DNA from: Hyphomicrobium sp.
GTDB taxonomy: Bacteria; Pseudomonadota; Alphaproteobacteria; Rhizobiales; Hyphomicrobiaceae
Length of the DNA stretch: 64,000 nt
NCBI GenBank assembly: GCA_002928515.1
Contig: PERI01000004.1
Span: 62,001 to 126,000, forward strand
Reading direction: 5' to 3'
A program made the translations under genes and the position numbers. Under the pieces are notes generated by a model, which was given only the letters and a program-made list of their open reading frames with translations, was not told the origin of the DNA and searched no databases. Shown here one piece after another: positions 17,648 through 26,275 of the stretch; position 1 is the first letter of the stretch, and each line of letters opens with the position of its first letter.

Positions 17648-20335
17648 TTAGAACTTAATTTTCACACCACCATAAGCAGCGAACGGCAGCGACGGCGTAA
17701 TCGAGCGGGCATCTTCGAAATCTTCGTCGTATCCCGCAGCCTCTGTTGCACCCGATTCATTTGTTTCCTCGGTGTCGAAGAACGTGCCGTAAAGACCATA
17801 GCGGCGATCAAAGATATTTTTCACCAAGCCATAGACCTGAATATTGTCCGTGATGTCATAGGACGTATTCAAATCCACACGCGTGTAACCAGAGAGCTTG
17901 CGATTGTTGTTGGCTTCATCACCAAAGAAAAACTGATCGCTGGCCGCCACCAAATCGGTGCCGATCTTCCACTTCGGCGTGAGCCAGTACGCAATGCCTG
18001 CTTTGAAGCGATGCTTCGGGATGCCCGGCAAGCTGTCGCCTGATTGCACGTAATTGCACAATGCTGGGCCGTCATCATCGTCGTCCCCATCATCATCGCC
18101 TTCGGGGCACAGTTCAGTTCCTGTCGGCGTGTTCGGTGCGGGCAAAATGACATTGTCGCGGAATGTTGCATCGACGAACGCGTACGATGCGTACATCGAC
18201 ACGCGGCTTGTCTGATAGCCGACAGCGGCCTCAAAGCCTTCGCGCAGCGTGTCGCCTGCATTCAAGAAATATCCGCGTCCTGTCACTTCCTGCGACGCGA
18301 CGTTCAAAATGTCGTCGGTGTTGAGGGTGCGAAAATATCCGAGCGACCAACTGAACCGCTCGCCATCCCAAGATTTGCTCTCGCCGCGAATGCCGGCTTC
18401 AACGCTCTTCGATACGACCTGCTTCAGAGGTGGGTCATCCGTTAGGAAGCTTTCGATGAAGCAGGGAAACTCTTCATCCGCGCAACCGGTTTCAGCGGCC
18501 GTCGGAGCGCGATTGGCTTCCGAATAGCTGCCGTAAATGCTGAGGCCCGGCATGATCGCATACGTTGCGCCGACCGTTGGATTGAACCGCTCGTAGGTTG
18601 TGTCGGCTGTCAAATTCTCAAAGTTTCCGGTGAGATCCTTTAGATCGATGGTCGCGTAGTTATAGCGACCGCCAACGGTCACAGCGAGCTGGTCGGTCAC
18701 ATCGAGCGTATTGGTGAAGTAGATGCCGTAGTAATTGTTTTCGGTGTCGAGGTTTCTCGGTGCCAACTCCAACGGATTTTCTACAATCGCGCCGGTACCG
18801 GACACGACAAAGCGATTGCCAATCGTGCCGACTTCGCTCGACGTCTGGTAGTTGACGTTGCCGTGGTCGTAGCTGACGCCGACCAGGAACTGATTAGGGC
18901 GACCGAACAGGTTCGATTTTTCGACAGCCTGCAAGGCGACACCATAACTGTCGGCATCCGTGTTGATGCGTTCGATGGAGCCGATCGCATCGTCGTCATC
19001 GAAGGTCGGAGCGACACCGCCGACGTATTCCAATTCTTCGTCGCCCAGGCACAACTCATCTTCATTGTCGTCGCAGCGCTCGGCTTCCGACAGATTGCCA
19101 TCAATCACGCGCTGCTTGAGGTGGCGATAATAGCCAACGCCTGAGAATGTCAGCGTTTCCGTTGCGCGCACTTTGGCCGAGAGCGTCGGCATGAACACTT
19201 CGACTTCCGTATCCTGCGGCGAGGTAAACGTGCGGCCCCAGCCTTGGTCGAGAACTTCGACCGGTGCTGCGGCGACCACTCCGGCGACCGAGTTCGCAGC
19301 CGTCAGGCTGAAATGGATTTCGCTATTGTCGCCTTTGAAGCCAAGATCGCCGTAGAAGCGTTTGACTTCGGCTTCAGAGAAATCGCGGAAACCGTCTTCA
19401 TCGATATACTGGCCTGCAAAATATGCGCTAACACCGCCGCTGTTGCCGCCCGCCTGCACACCGACCTGGCGGCGGCCGAACGATCCGGCCATCAGGTCGA
19501 TTTCGCCGCCTTCGTAATTGAAGCCATCTTTCATCACGATGCTGATCGCGCCGCCGATCGCGTTCAAGCCGAACACCGGGTTGCTCGACATTACCGTAAT
19601 GTCTTGGATCGCATTCGACGGAATGATGTCGAGGTTCACGGCATCGCCGAACGATTCATTGATGCGCACACCGTTCTGATAGACGGCGAGACCTTGCGCG
19701 CGGCCACCCACAGGTGAGGCATCGAAGCCGCGATAAGACACGTCGGTGCGGAAGCCGCTGCCGCCGATGTCGGTGATGATGATGCCCGGCACCGTCTGCT
19801 GCAGCGTCTGCTGTACTTGGCCTGAGCCTTCGGTGGCGATCTGATCGGCAGATGCGCGACCGACGCTGATAGGCACCTTAGCGAGTGGAATTTCGCTGCC
19901 GCTGAGAGGGGCAACTTGCACAGTCGTCTCGCTAGAGAGCGGTCCGGCATTGGAAACAAGCGGTGCTGGTGAGGTAACTTCGGTTGGCGCGGTGGCCTCG
20001 ACGACTTCGGGTTCAGGGGCGGGTTGCGGTTTGGGCTTACGCTTTGTGGCCGTGCGGCGGGCAGCCGTTTGCTTTTTCTTTGCGGGCTTGGGCTTGCCTG
20101 GCGTTTCGGTTTCAACCGTTTCAGTGTTCGGCTGCGTTTGAATGATTTCAACTTCGGGCAATTGCTTTTGTGCGCTGTCGCCCGATGGCGGCGGCGTTGC
20201 CCCTTGCGGCGTGGCGGCTGCAGGCGCTTGCGTGTCGGTCGAGGGTTGCGTCGCGTCTTGGGCAAAGGCACCGACTGGGGCAAGTGCGACACTGATGGCG
20301 ACAAGCGTGCTGAGCGAGCGAATAAATAAAGCCAT
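17648..20335 (-). CDS. TonB-dependent outer-membrane receptor with Cys-bracketed acidic loops (receptor 1)
   Basis: Outer-membrane ligand-gated importer driven by TonB. Signal peptide about residues 1-25. A TonB-box-like 'QLPEVEIIQTQP' spans 58-69, then a Lys/Pro-rich linker (about 80-110, 'KPKPAKKKQTAARR'). The plug (about 150-275) shows 'TLQQTVPGIIITDIGGSGFR' and 'NAIGGAISIVMKDG'. The barrel runs to the C-terminal 'YGGVKIKF' with terminal Phe. Exactly six Cys occur, as pairs 421/429, 618/625 and 743/760; the last encloses 'PEGDDDGDDDDDGPAL'. Another acidic stretch, 'FDDDD', is near residue 445. A GGGGGA lies eight bases before the ATG. A terminator separates it from receptor 2 upstream, so it is probably transcribed alone. 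The substrate is unknown; iron chelates are the default, other metals possible. Confidence 0.92.
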   Translation of the reverse strand: MALFIRSLSTLVAISVALAPVGAFAQDATQPSTDTQAPAAATPQGATPPPSGDSAQKQLPEVEIIQTQPNTETVETETPGKPKPAKKKQTAARRTATKRKPKPQPAPEPEVVEATAPTEVTSPAPLVSNAGPLSSETTVQVAPLSGSEIPLAKVPISVGRASADQIATEGSGQVQQTLQQTVPGIIITDIGGSGFRTDVSYRGFDASPVGGRAQGLAVYQNGVRINESFGDAVNLDIIPSNAIQDITVMSSNPVFGLNAIGGAISIVMKDGFNYEGGEIDLMAGSFGRRQVGVQAGGNSGGVSAYFAGQYIDEDGFRDFSEAEVKRFYGDLGFKGDNSEIHFSLTAANSVAGVVAAAPVEVLDQGWGRTFTSPQDTEVEVFMPTLSAKVRATETLTFSGVGYYRHLKQRVIDGNLSEAERCDDNEDELCLGDEELEYVGGVAPTFDDDDAIGSIERINTDADSYGVALQAVEKSNLFGRPNQFLVGVSYDHGNVNYQTSSEVGTIGNRFVVSGTGAIVENPLELAPRNLDTENNYYGIYFTNTLDVTDQLAVTVGGRYNYATIDLKDLTGNFENLTADTTYERFNPTVGATYAIMPGLSIYGSYSEANRAPTAAETGCADEEFPCFIESFLTDDPPLKQVVSKSVEAGIRGESKSWDGERFSWSLGYFRTLNTDDILNVASQEVTGRGYFLNAGDTLREGFEAAVGYQTSRVSMYASYAFVDATFRDNVILPAPNTPTGTELCPEGDDDGDDDDDGPALCNYVQSGDSLPGIPKHRFKAGIAYWLTPKWKIGTDLVAASDQFFFGDEANNNRKLSGYTRVDLNTSYDITDNIQVYGLVKNIFDRRYGLYGTFFDTEETNESGATEAAGYDEDFEDARSITPSLPFAAYGGVKIKF

Positions 20336-20432
20336 GCGTGTAATCCCCCAACGGATCGAAATGCTGACTTAAAAAACCAACTATTCTATCGTCATCTGAA
20401 CGCCTTTAAATTTATGGCGTCAATTGCGGTCG

Positions 20433-20452
20433 ATTAGGGAAATCTTCCTGAC
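20433..20452. promoter_or_regulatory. Candidate operator upstream of receptor 1
   Basis: ATTAGGGAA-atc-TTCCTGACT is an interrupted palindrome of the half-site TCRGGAA, about 100 bases upstream of the receptor 1 start. The same half-site occurs in pairs upstream of receptor 2/exbB and of the barrel gene at 26276. The core GAA-N3-TTC resembles the Irr iron-control element of Rhizobiales as I recall it. Not verified by a motif search. Confidence 0.4.
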
Positions 20453-20557
20453 TGTCGCAATCTTGGGGACGTGTTGCAGGGTTACATCGTTGCAGTTTCT
20501 TACGATGAGCCGCTGTTATCTGCGTTTATAAGGCACCACATTGCTTCCACCGCCAAC

Positions 20558-20590
20558 AAAAAAAGCGGCACGCGTGGGGCGTGCCGCTTT
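20558..20590 (-). terminator. Rho-independent terminator after receptor 2
   Basis: On the minus strand a perfect 12-pair stem, core GCGGCACGC / GCGTGCCGC with flanking AAA/TTT and a five-base loop, runs straight into a T-run. It ends the receptor 2 transcript 24 bases after the stop. Confidence 0.92.
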
Positions 20591-20613
20591 GAAGTTTTGA
20601 CGGGAGTGAAGTC

Positions 20614-23442
20614 TTAGAACTTGTACTTGAAGCCAGTCCAAACGGTACGGCCGAGACCCGGCTTGATGCCGTCTTCACGGTCTGAGATGTAGAGATCGTC
20701 GAGCAGGTTGTCGCCCGCTACGAATACGCTGGCACCGGTGTCGCCGATATCCATGTTGAAGCGTGCCGAGAGCAGCCAGACCGACGGCACTTGGCCATCT
20801 TCACCGGCTTCTTCAACTTCGCATTCGAATGAACCATCCGGTTCTGGATCATCGCACTCGCCTTCGTACACGCCGTAAGCTGTGTTGCCCTCGTCCGTGA
20901 AGAACGAGCCGCGATAGGTCCAGGTCATGCTGGCATCCCAGCGCCAGCCTGAGCGCTGCTCTACACCCAAGGTCAAAGCGGCGACGTGGAACGGAACTTC
21001 CGGCAAGCGGTTGCCATTGAAGTTTTCGCCTGTTGGCTCGCCTTCATCATCGAACTCAGGAGCATCCGTAAAGATGCCGCGTGAGTAGGTATAATTGGCT
21101 TGTCCGTAGAAATTCAGCGAGCCTCCGGTAAAAGGCTGGCTGTTCAAACGGCCTGCCAACTCGACGCCGCTGATTTCCACTTCGTCGGCGCGGCCGAACG
21201 AACGGTCACCCCCATCGTTGAAGGACGCGCCGAATTGGTAATCCTGGATGATCTGATGGAAGCCGGTGACTTCGAAATCAAAGCCGCGGATGGCCGACGA
21301 GCGCATTCCCAGGCTGAAGTTGTCACCGATTTCATCTGGAGCCGGGAATGTTTCGTTGCGAAGAACGCCGGTCGATAGTCCGCGGTGATAGCCGCCGAAG
21401 ATCGTGGTTTTGTGGAAGCCGGTGTAGGCGAAGGCAATACCCGGAAGCGCGTTGAAGGTATCGTAGTTTTCGTTGCGCTGGTCTGGATCTAAGTTGATGC
21501 CGTCAATTTGCAGGCAATCCTCTCCAAAAATTGTTCCCTCATCATCGCATCCGCCTGCTTCGCTCTCTTCCTCAGCAATGACTCGGTTTTGCCGTTTCAC
21601 GCCATACCATTCGAAGCGAATGCCGGGGACGACGTTGAAGTCTTTAGCGACGTAGATATTGGTCTGCAGAAATGCCGAAACTGTATTGGCCTGAAGCGAG
21701 CGATCGAACAGCGTCACTCCGTCTTCATCGCCATCTCTCAGAATTTCGCCATCAACGCCTAAGAAGTTGCGGTTCGTCATATCCTGGAATTCGTAGCGAA
21801 TGCCAGCCTGAATGTCTTGCTTGAAACCTAGCAGATGACGATTGGCAAACTCGGTGCGGACTTCTCCGCCGATGTGACGGAATGTGCGCAGACGACCGAA
21901 CATCGTGTCTTCGCCGAAAATATACCCGACCTGCTCTGTGGGATCGTCTTCATCAAATAGAGGTAGAGGACCATCGCCGCGATCACCATCGGGCTCTGAA
22001 TCATACGAGATGAGCTGATATCGGTCGCGACGATGCTCGCCAGCGTAAAGGCGCGTCGTCACCGTCGTATCGTCATCGACATAGGCATTGTGCACGATCT
22101 GCCCGCGCCAGATATCCCCGTTATATGTGTTCAAATCGGATGCAGGCGCGAAGCAGGTTTTGCAATGCTTAAGTCCGAAGAAGGCACGCTCTGCACCGCC
22201 GCGATTGTCGGCCGCTAATTGCTCGGCAACTTCATCGGGATCGTCACCGGCGTTGATGTTGCCTTCGGCTTCATACTCCGTCAGGAAATTTTGCTCGTCG
22301 TAGTTATCGCGCTGACGAGCGTGCGATACCGAAACGGTCAAATCCTGATCGACGCCTTTCCAGCCGAGTGCGCCATAGAAATCGTTGAAGCGCAGACGCT
22401 CGGTATCCCAAGAGCCTTGCACGTTTTCACCCGTGTACGACAATACGAGACCGACGTTTTCGAAGGTCTTACGCGTGTGGACGTGCCAACGCGCCGAGAT
22501 ATCGGTATCGTTGCTACCGCGGCGTATTTCATCTTCTTCGCCGTCTTCTTCTGCTTCTACCGTGAACGACCCCGTCTTGCTCTTCGTAAATCCAATCGCC
22601 GAACTCACAACCGTTTCATCGGGTCCGAATGGCGACAGGTTGCGCACGTTGATGACGCCGAAGTTGTTATTGGGTCCGTGCGTTATCACGGTGCCTTTGA
22701 TAACTTCGATGCCTTCGATGCGATCGACGGGTGCAAAATAATGCACCGATGGGTCGAGCCACAGCGCCAAGTTGACGGGGTGGCCGTCTTCCATCACCAG
22801 CACTTTGCGCGAGCGACGCGCAGGCGAGCCGCGCAAGCCGATGCCGCCGTGGTGGCCGCTGGCATCGTCGTTGATGACGATCACGCCTGGGATGCTAGTG
22901 AATGCCTCGTTGATATTGCGCGGCTGCTTGGCCGCTAAATCGCTCGACGTCACGTTGGTTGCCGAGCCTGCAAAACCTTCGAGATTTTGTGGCGTGATGG
23001 TTGTCGGGTTCACCGGCGTTTGTGCTGCTTGTTCAGCGCGTCGTGCTGCACCCTGGCTGTTCACCGCGCCATACGGCGAGTTTTCAAGAACGGGTTCTGG
23101 ATCAGCAACGAATTCGGGTTCTGGCGGCAGCGGTGGCGGGCTGTCTTGCACAGGCGCTGCTTGCGGGCGCGGTCTTGGTTTCGATGCCACGGCTTTGGGT
23201 TTTGGCTTTGGTGCCGCTTCTTGCGTCGGCGGAGGTGTTGGAGCAGGCGGCTGTTCCTGAATGATCTGCACGTCCGGCAATTGTGGATCGGCAGCGCCGG
23301 ATGCTGGCGGCGTTCCTGTGGCGGGTGGCGTATCAGCAGGAGGAGGCGTTGCACCCTGGTCCTGGGCGTAGGCTGTCGTCGTCAGGCCTGCGGCTGCGAT
23401 CAGTGCGACGAGTGCGCTCGAAGTCAAAAGTTGACGAGGCAT
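20614..23442 (-). CDS. TonB-dependent outer-membrane receptor, FecA-like, with Cys-paired acidic loops (receptor 2)
   Basis: Outer-membrane TonB-driven importer of 942 residues. Signal peptide about 1-26 ('TTTAYAQ'). TonB-box-like 'QLPDVQIIQEQP' at 54-65, then a Pro/Lys/Ala-rich linker (about 66-110, 'APKPKPKAVASKPRPRPQ'). The plug (about 160-275) has 'INEAFTSIPGVIVINDDASG' and 'IEVIKGTVITHGPNNNFGVI', recalling FecA-type receptors. The barrel ends 'WTGFKYKF'. Six Cys occur in three close pairs: 427/430 ('HCKTCF'), 632/643 around 'DDEGTIFGED', and 863/874 around 'DDPEPDGSFE'. Further acidic runs include 'RDGDEDGVTLFD' (569-580). A GGGGGA eight bases before the ATG supports the start. It is divergent from the exbB operon and ends at a strong terminator. 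No FecIR sensor genes are present. Confidence 0.92.
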   Translation of the reverse strand: MPRQLLTSSALVALIAAAGLTTTAYAQDQGATPPPADTPPATGTPPASGAADPQLPDVQIIQEQPPAPTPPPTQEAAPKPKPKAVASKPRPRPQAAPVQDSPPPLPPEPEFVADPEPVLENSPYGAVNSQGAARRAEQAAQTPVNPTTITPQNLEGFAGSATNVTSSDLAAKQPRNINEAFTSIPGVIVINDDASGHHGGIGLRGSPARRSRKVLVMEDGHPVNLALWLDPSVHYFAPVDRIEGIEVIKGTVITHGPNNNFGVINVRNLSPFGPDETVVSSAIGFTKSKTGSFTVEAEEDGEEDEIRRGSNDTDISARWHVHTRKTFENVGLVLSYTGENVQGSWDTERLRFNDFYGALGWKGVDQDLTVSVSHARQRDNYDEQNFLTEYEAEGNINAGDDPDEVAEQLAADNRGGAERAFFGLKHCKTCFAPASDLNTYNGDIWRGQIVHNAYVDDDTTVTTRLYAGEHRRDRYQLISYDSEPDGDRGDGPLPLFDEDDPTEQVGYIFGEDTMFGRLRTFRHIGGEVRTEFANRHLLGFKQDIQAGIRYEFQDMTNRNFLGVDGEILRDGDEDGVTLFDRSLQANTVSAFLQTNIYVAKDFNVVPGIRFEWYGVKRQNRVIAEEESEAGGCDDEGTIFGEDCLQIDGINLDPDQRNENYDTFNALPGIAFAYTGFHKTTIFGGYHRGLSTGVLRNETFPAPDEIGDNFSLGMRSSAIRGFDFEVTGFHQIIQDYQFGASFNDGGDRSFGRADEVEISGVELAGRLNSQPFTGGSLNFYGQANYTYSRGIFTDAPEFDDEGEPTGENFNGNRLPEVPFHVAALTLGVEQRSGWRWDASMTWTYRGSFFTDEGNTAYGVYEGECDDPEPDGSFECEVEEAGEDGQVPSVWLLSARFNMDIGDTGASVFVAGDNLLDDLYISDREDGIKPGLGRTVWTGFKYKF

Positions 23443-23862
23443 TCAAACAGTCCCCCTTGTTCTTATTTGAACCGGATGTTTTCCGGCTCCCCTGCCTATT
23501 GCGCACCGCGCAACGAGCATTTTTCCCGCATTCAGGAGAAAAGGGTTGTGACGCTGGGGTCAATCCACCGAAGTCAGTGATTTTTTCCCGATATGACGGT
23601 TGGGGGAACAGTGTTGCAGCCATACATCAAATCTTAATAGAATCAGGAATTTAACTCCCTGCAATCGGGAATAATTCTTGCTGCATTGCAGCGCAACAAT
23701 AGTCGTCGCTTCGTTTGTCAGTCTTCATTTGGAGCGATTCTATATTATCGCCGATGCGATGCCGTTACCTCGCGGATTTGTAACGCGAATATTCCGCTTA
23801 CCCTCTGGTCGGTTCACCACAAAATCGCTAAAGGCTCATCGGTTAGTGCAAATCATTTACCG
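23443..23862. other. Divergent promoter region between receptor 2 and the exbB-exbD-tonB operon
   Basis: 420 bases without a supported gene. It contains three copies of the octamer ATCRGGAA: one on the minus strand (23585-23592) and two on the plus strand (23642-23649 and 23664-23671). An open frame reaching back to 23686 on the plus strand has no ribosome site and unusual composition, and is taken as leader rather than coding. Confidence 0.55.
23642..23671 (+). promoter_or_regulatory. Paired ATCRGGAA motifs, 22 bp apart
   Basis: ATCAGGAA at 23642 and ATCGGGAA at 23664 lie exactly 22 bases start to start, about two helical turns, between divergent receptor 2 and the exbB operon. The second copy extends to ATCGGGAATAATTCT, nearly identical to ATCGGGAATATTTCT at 27280. 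Candidate regulator binding site; whether it controls one or both directions is unknown. Confidence 0.5.
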
Positions 23863-24357
23863 ATGGAAAGTATGCGCGTGATCTTCAATCGTACCCATCT
23901 CCCTGCTCGTTTTTCCAGCACCTTCGTTGCCGTCATCATGTTGAGCTTGGCGCTTGCGTTGACGCCCCTCAAGCCTGCGTCCGCGCAGACGGCTGCACCT
24001 TCGGAAACGGCAGGACCATCGTTGGAACTCAACAAGCTTGAAGCCACCGAAAAAGGGTGTCGCGTTTTCATCGTGGCTAACAATCAGACAGACGATGTGT
24101 ATCAATCGTTGAAGCTCGATTTGATCTTGTTTCAAACCGATGCTGTGATCGGCAAACGTGTGGCTCTTGATCTGGCGCCGCTCAGAGCGCGCAAGAAAGT
24201 TGTCAAGATTTTCGAGATCGAAGCTATGGCCTGCGACAAAATCGGATCATTCCTCATAAACGACGTGATGGAGTGCAAGACCGAAGCGAGTGCGGTAGAG
24301 AATTGTTTACAGCGTCTGACAACAACGACGCTCACCAACGTACAACTTTCGAAGTAA
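23863..24357 (+). CDS. Hypothetical periplasmic protein at head of the exbB-exbD-tonB operon
   Basis: Not recognised by name. The chosen ATG at 23863 (another at 23872) gives a 164-residue protein with a signal peptide up to about 'LKPASAQ' (residue 42). The mature part contains 'LELNKLEATEKGCRVFIVAN' and later Cys residues in 'EAMACDKIG', 'DVMECKTE' and 'VENCLQRL', four in all after the signal, suggesting two disulfides. Predicted beta-rich, periplasmic. Twelve bases separate its stop from the exbB TTG, so it is very probably co-transcribed with the TonB motor genes and may assist energy transfer or ligand handling (inference). Confidence 0.75.
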   Translation: MESMRVIFNRTHLPARFSSTFVAVIMLSLALALTPLKPASAQTAAPSETAGPSLELNKLEATEKGCRVFIVANNQTDDVYQSLKLDLILFQTDAVIGKRVALDLAPLRARKKVVKIFEIEAMACDKIGSFLINDVMECKTEASAVENCLQRLTTTTLTNVQLSK

Positions 24358-24369
24358 GCGAGCGCGACC

Positions 24370-25041
24370 TTGGAAACCACCATTGCAGAAACAGCGACCG
24401 ATCTGTCGATAATCGGCCTCTTCAATCACGCCGATATCGTCGTGAAATCCATCATGATCGGCCTCGTTCTGGCATCCGTCGTGTGCTGGGCATTGATCTT
24501 TGAAAAGATGTTCCGCATCTGGCGGCTCAATCGCGAGGTCGGCCATTTGGAAGATGCAGCAGGTGCTGGCGCGCTGCCACACGCAGATCGCAACGGTCTC
24601 AACAGCGAGATCACGAACGCTGCGAAAGTCGAATGGAATGAGGGCACGCGCACAACGCCGGTCGGCGAATTGCGCGACCGTCTTGAGCAGGCGATGCGCG
24701 CTGCAATGAAGCGGGAATTGAAAGGCATCGAAAAGGGCCTGCCGTTCCTAGCGACTCTCGGATCAGCGGCTCCTTTTATCGGTTTGTTTGGTACCGTGTG
24801 GGGCATCATGAATTCGTTCACGGCGATTGCGCGCTCGAAGGACACGAGCCTTGCCGTCGTCGCGCCTGGTATTGCCGAAGCGCTGTTTGCCACCGCGATT
24901 GGACTTGCGGCTGCGATCCCAGCGGTCATTGCCTACAACCAGTTTACCGTCGCGCTCGGTCGTTCGTCTGACAAAATCGGACCGGCGATTTCCGACCTCG
25001 CGCGCACGTTGTCTCGTCGCGGCATTGAAGGTGCAAAATAA
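24370..25041 (+). CDS. exbB: TonB-system energiser ExbB (MotA/TolQ/ExbB proton channel)
   Basis: Inner-membrane proton-channel subunit that with ExbD energises TonB. Three membrane segments are visible: about 27-46 ('SIMIGLVLASVVCWALIFEK'), about 125-150 with the family motif 'LATLGSAAPFIGLFGTVWGI', and about 165-190 ('EALFATAIGLAAAIPAVIAY'). Length 223 residues. The start appears to be TTG at 24370, as no in-frame ATG precedes the first membrane segment. The stop directly abuts the exbD ATG. TolQ is the alternative, but the adjoining tonB and receptor genes and lack of tolA/tolB favour ExbB. Confidence 0.92.
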   Translation: METTIAETATDLSIIGLFNHADIVVKSIMIGLVLASVVCWALIFEKMFRIWRLNREVGHLEDAAGAGALPHADRNGLNSEITNAAKVEWNEGTRTTPVGELRDRLEQAMRAAMKRELKGIEKGLPFLATLGSAAPFIGLFGTVWGIMNSFTAIARSKDTSLAVVAPGIAEALFATAIGLAAAIPAVIAYNQFTVALGRSSDKIGPAISDLARTLSRRGIEGAK

Positions 25042-25500
25042 ATGGGTATGTCGGTTGGCAATGGCTCGTCCGGTGACGACGACAGCTACAAACCGCTCGC
25101 TGAAATCAACGTCACGCCGTTCGTTGACGTCATGTTGGTATTGCTCATCATCTTCATGGTAGCAGCGCCGCTCATGGTACAGGGCGTGCCGGTCGATCTG
25201 CCGAAAACATCCGCGTCGAAAGTTGGTGCATTAAAGAAGCCGATGGTCGTCACACTCGCGGCCGATGGCAATCTTTACATTCGCGACGAGCAAGTCACGA
25301 AGCAAACGCTGGTCTCTCGTTTGTCGGCGATCAAAGGCGAAGAGGGCGCTGATCGCGTGGTTTATGTGCGCGCAGACCGCACCATCGCCTACGGTGAAGT
25401 GATGGAAGTTTTAGGCCGCGTCGGCGAATCCGGATTCGCTCGCGTCTCACTGTTATCCCAGCCATCGCCGTCGGCATTGCCGGCCGCGCAAATCCCTTGA
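25042..25500 (+). CDS. exbD: TonB-system energiser ExbD
   Basis: Inner-membrane protein with one N-terminal membrane segment and a periplasmic domain. The membrane helix '[20 protein letters not shown]' carries the conserved proton-path Asp. It is followed by a periplasmic domain including '[10 protein letters not shown]' and '[20 protein letters not shown]', as in ExbD/TolR. 152 residues. The ATG begins immediately after the exbB stop, and the stop overlaps the tonB TTG by three bases (TTGA), so the three motor genes are translationally coupled. Confidence 0.93.
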   Translation: MGMSVGNGSSGDDDSYKPLAEINVTPFVDVMLVLLIIFMVAAPLMVQGVPVDLPKTSASKVGALKKPMVVTLAADGNLYIRDEQVTKQTLVSRLSAIKGEEGADRVVYVRADRTIAYGEVMEVLGRVGESGFARVSLLSQPSPSALPAAQIP

Positions 25501-26249
25501 GCAAACGTGGCGCCGTGATGAGCAGTTTGAGAAGCCTTGCCATCGTTTTGTCTCTGCTGGTTCACGGCTCGCTTGCCTACGCGATTTTGCCTGCGCGCGA
25601 GGCGCCAAATCCTGACGCGCTCGATTTCGGTGACGGCGATGACCTCATCAGCGTCGAGCAAGGCATAGCGATTGAAGGGCTTGCCAAACTTGGCGATGCG
25701 CTAGAGACGATCGAGACTGCGGAGGTTACTCCAATCGATCCCACGCCTCCGCCTCCGCTGGAAGAGGTCAAGCCCATCGACGAACTGCAAGACGCTATTA
25801 CCTCGGAAGAAAGTCAAGTCGAAGAGCAGATCGTCAAGACCGAAGAACCGCCCCCGGAAAAGCCTGTCGAAGAAACACCACCTGAACTGCAAGTGACCGA
25901 ACAGCAGCCAGAACAGGTTGCCATCGTCACTGAGCAAAGCTCAGGCGAGGCCAAGACTGGCGGCGATGCAAAAGCCTACGGGCTTTATCTTGGCCAGATC
26001 AACGATCGTGTGCAGCGTGCCAAGGTCAATCCTCGCGCGCGGATTGCTGGCACCGTCGTTATGAAGTTTACGGTCGGGCTGCGCGGTGAATTGATTTCCA
26101 GCGAAATCGCTTCAAGCTCAGGATCTCCTGTGCTCGATAACGCCGCGACCGTTGCACTTGAGCGCGCGGCACCATTTCCGCCGATCCCTCCGGAAGTGAG
26201 CACAACACCGTTGGCGTTCACCCAACCCTTCCGCTTCATCACGCGTTAA
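25497..26249 (+). CDS. tonB: TonB energy-transducing protein with acidic linker
   Basis: Periplasm-spanning protein that passes energy to outer-membrane receptors. The N-terminal anchor '[18 protein letters not shown]' has the conserved Ser/His motif for ExbB-ExbD contact. A linker (about 80-140) is rich in Pro, Glu and Gln ('[15 protein letters not shown]') and poor in Lys. The C-terminal domain (about 160-250) has '[18 protein letters not shown]', '[10 protein letters not shown]' and '[10 protein letters not shown]', typical of TonB. Start could be TTG 25497 (overlapping exbD), GTG 25515 or ATG 25518; the coupling arrangement favours the first, the codon the last. The absence of a Lys-Pro repeat contrasts with the Lys/Pro linkers in the two local receptors. 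Confidence 0.93.
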   Translation: MSKRGAVMSSLRSLAIVLSLLVHGSLAYAILPAREAPNPDALDFGDGDDLISVEQGIAIEGLAKLGDALETIETAEVTPIDPTPPPPLEEVKPIDELQDAITSEESQVEEQIVKTEEPPPEKPVEETPPELQVTEQQPEQVAIVTEQSSGEAKTGGDAKAYGLYLGQINDRVQRAKVNPRARIAGTVVMKFTVGLRGELISSEIASSSGSPVLDNAATVALERAAPFPPIPPEVSTTPLAFTQPFRFITR

Positions 26250-26275
26250 GTGCCCGCGCGAGCAATAGCCAGACT

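Noticed and set aside
23686-23862. N-terminal extension of the periplasmic gene ahead of exbB
   Set aside because: It has no ribosome site and would place about 59 residues before a good signal peptide; the segment is better read as promoter and leader.
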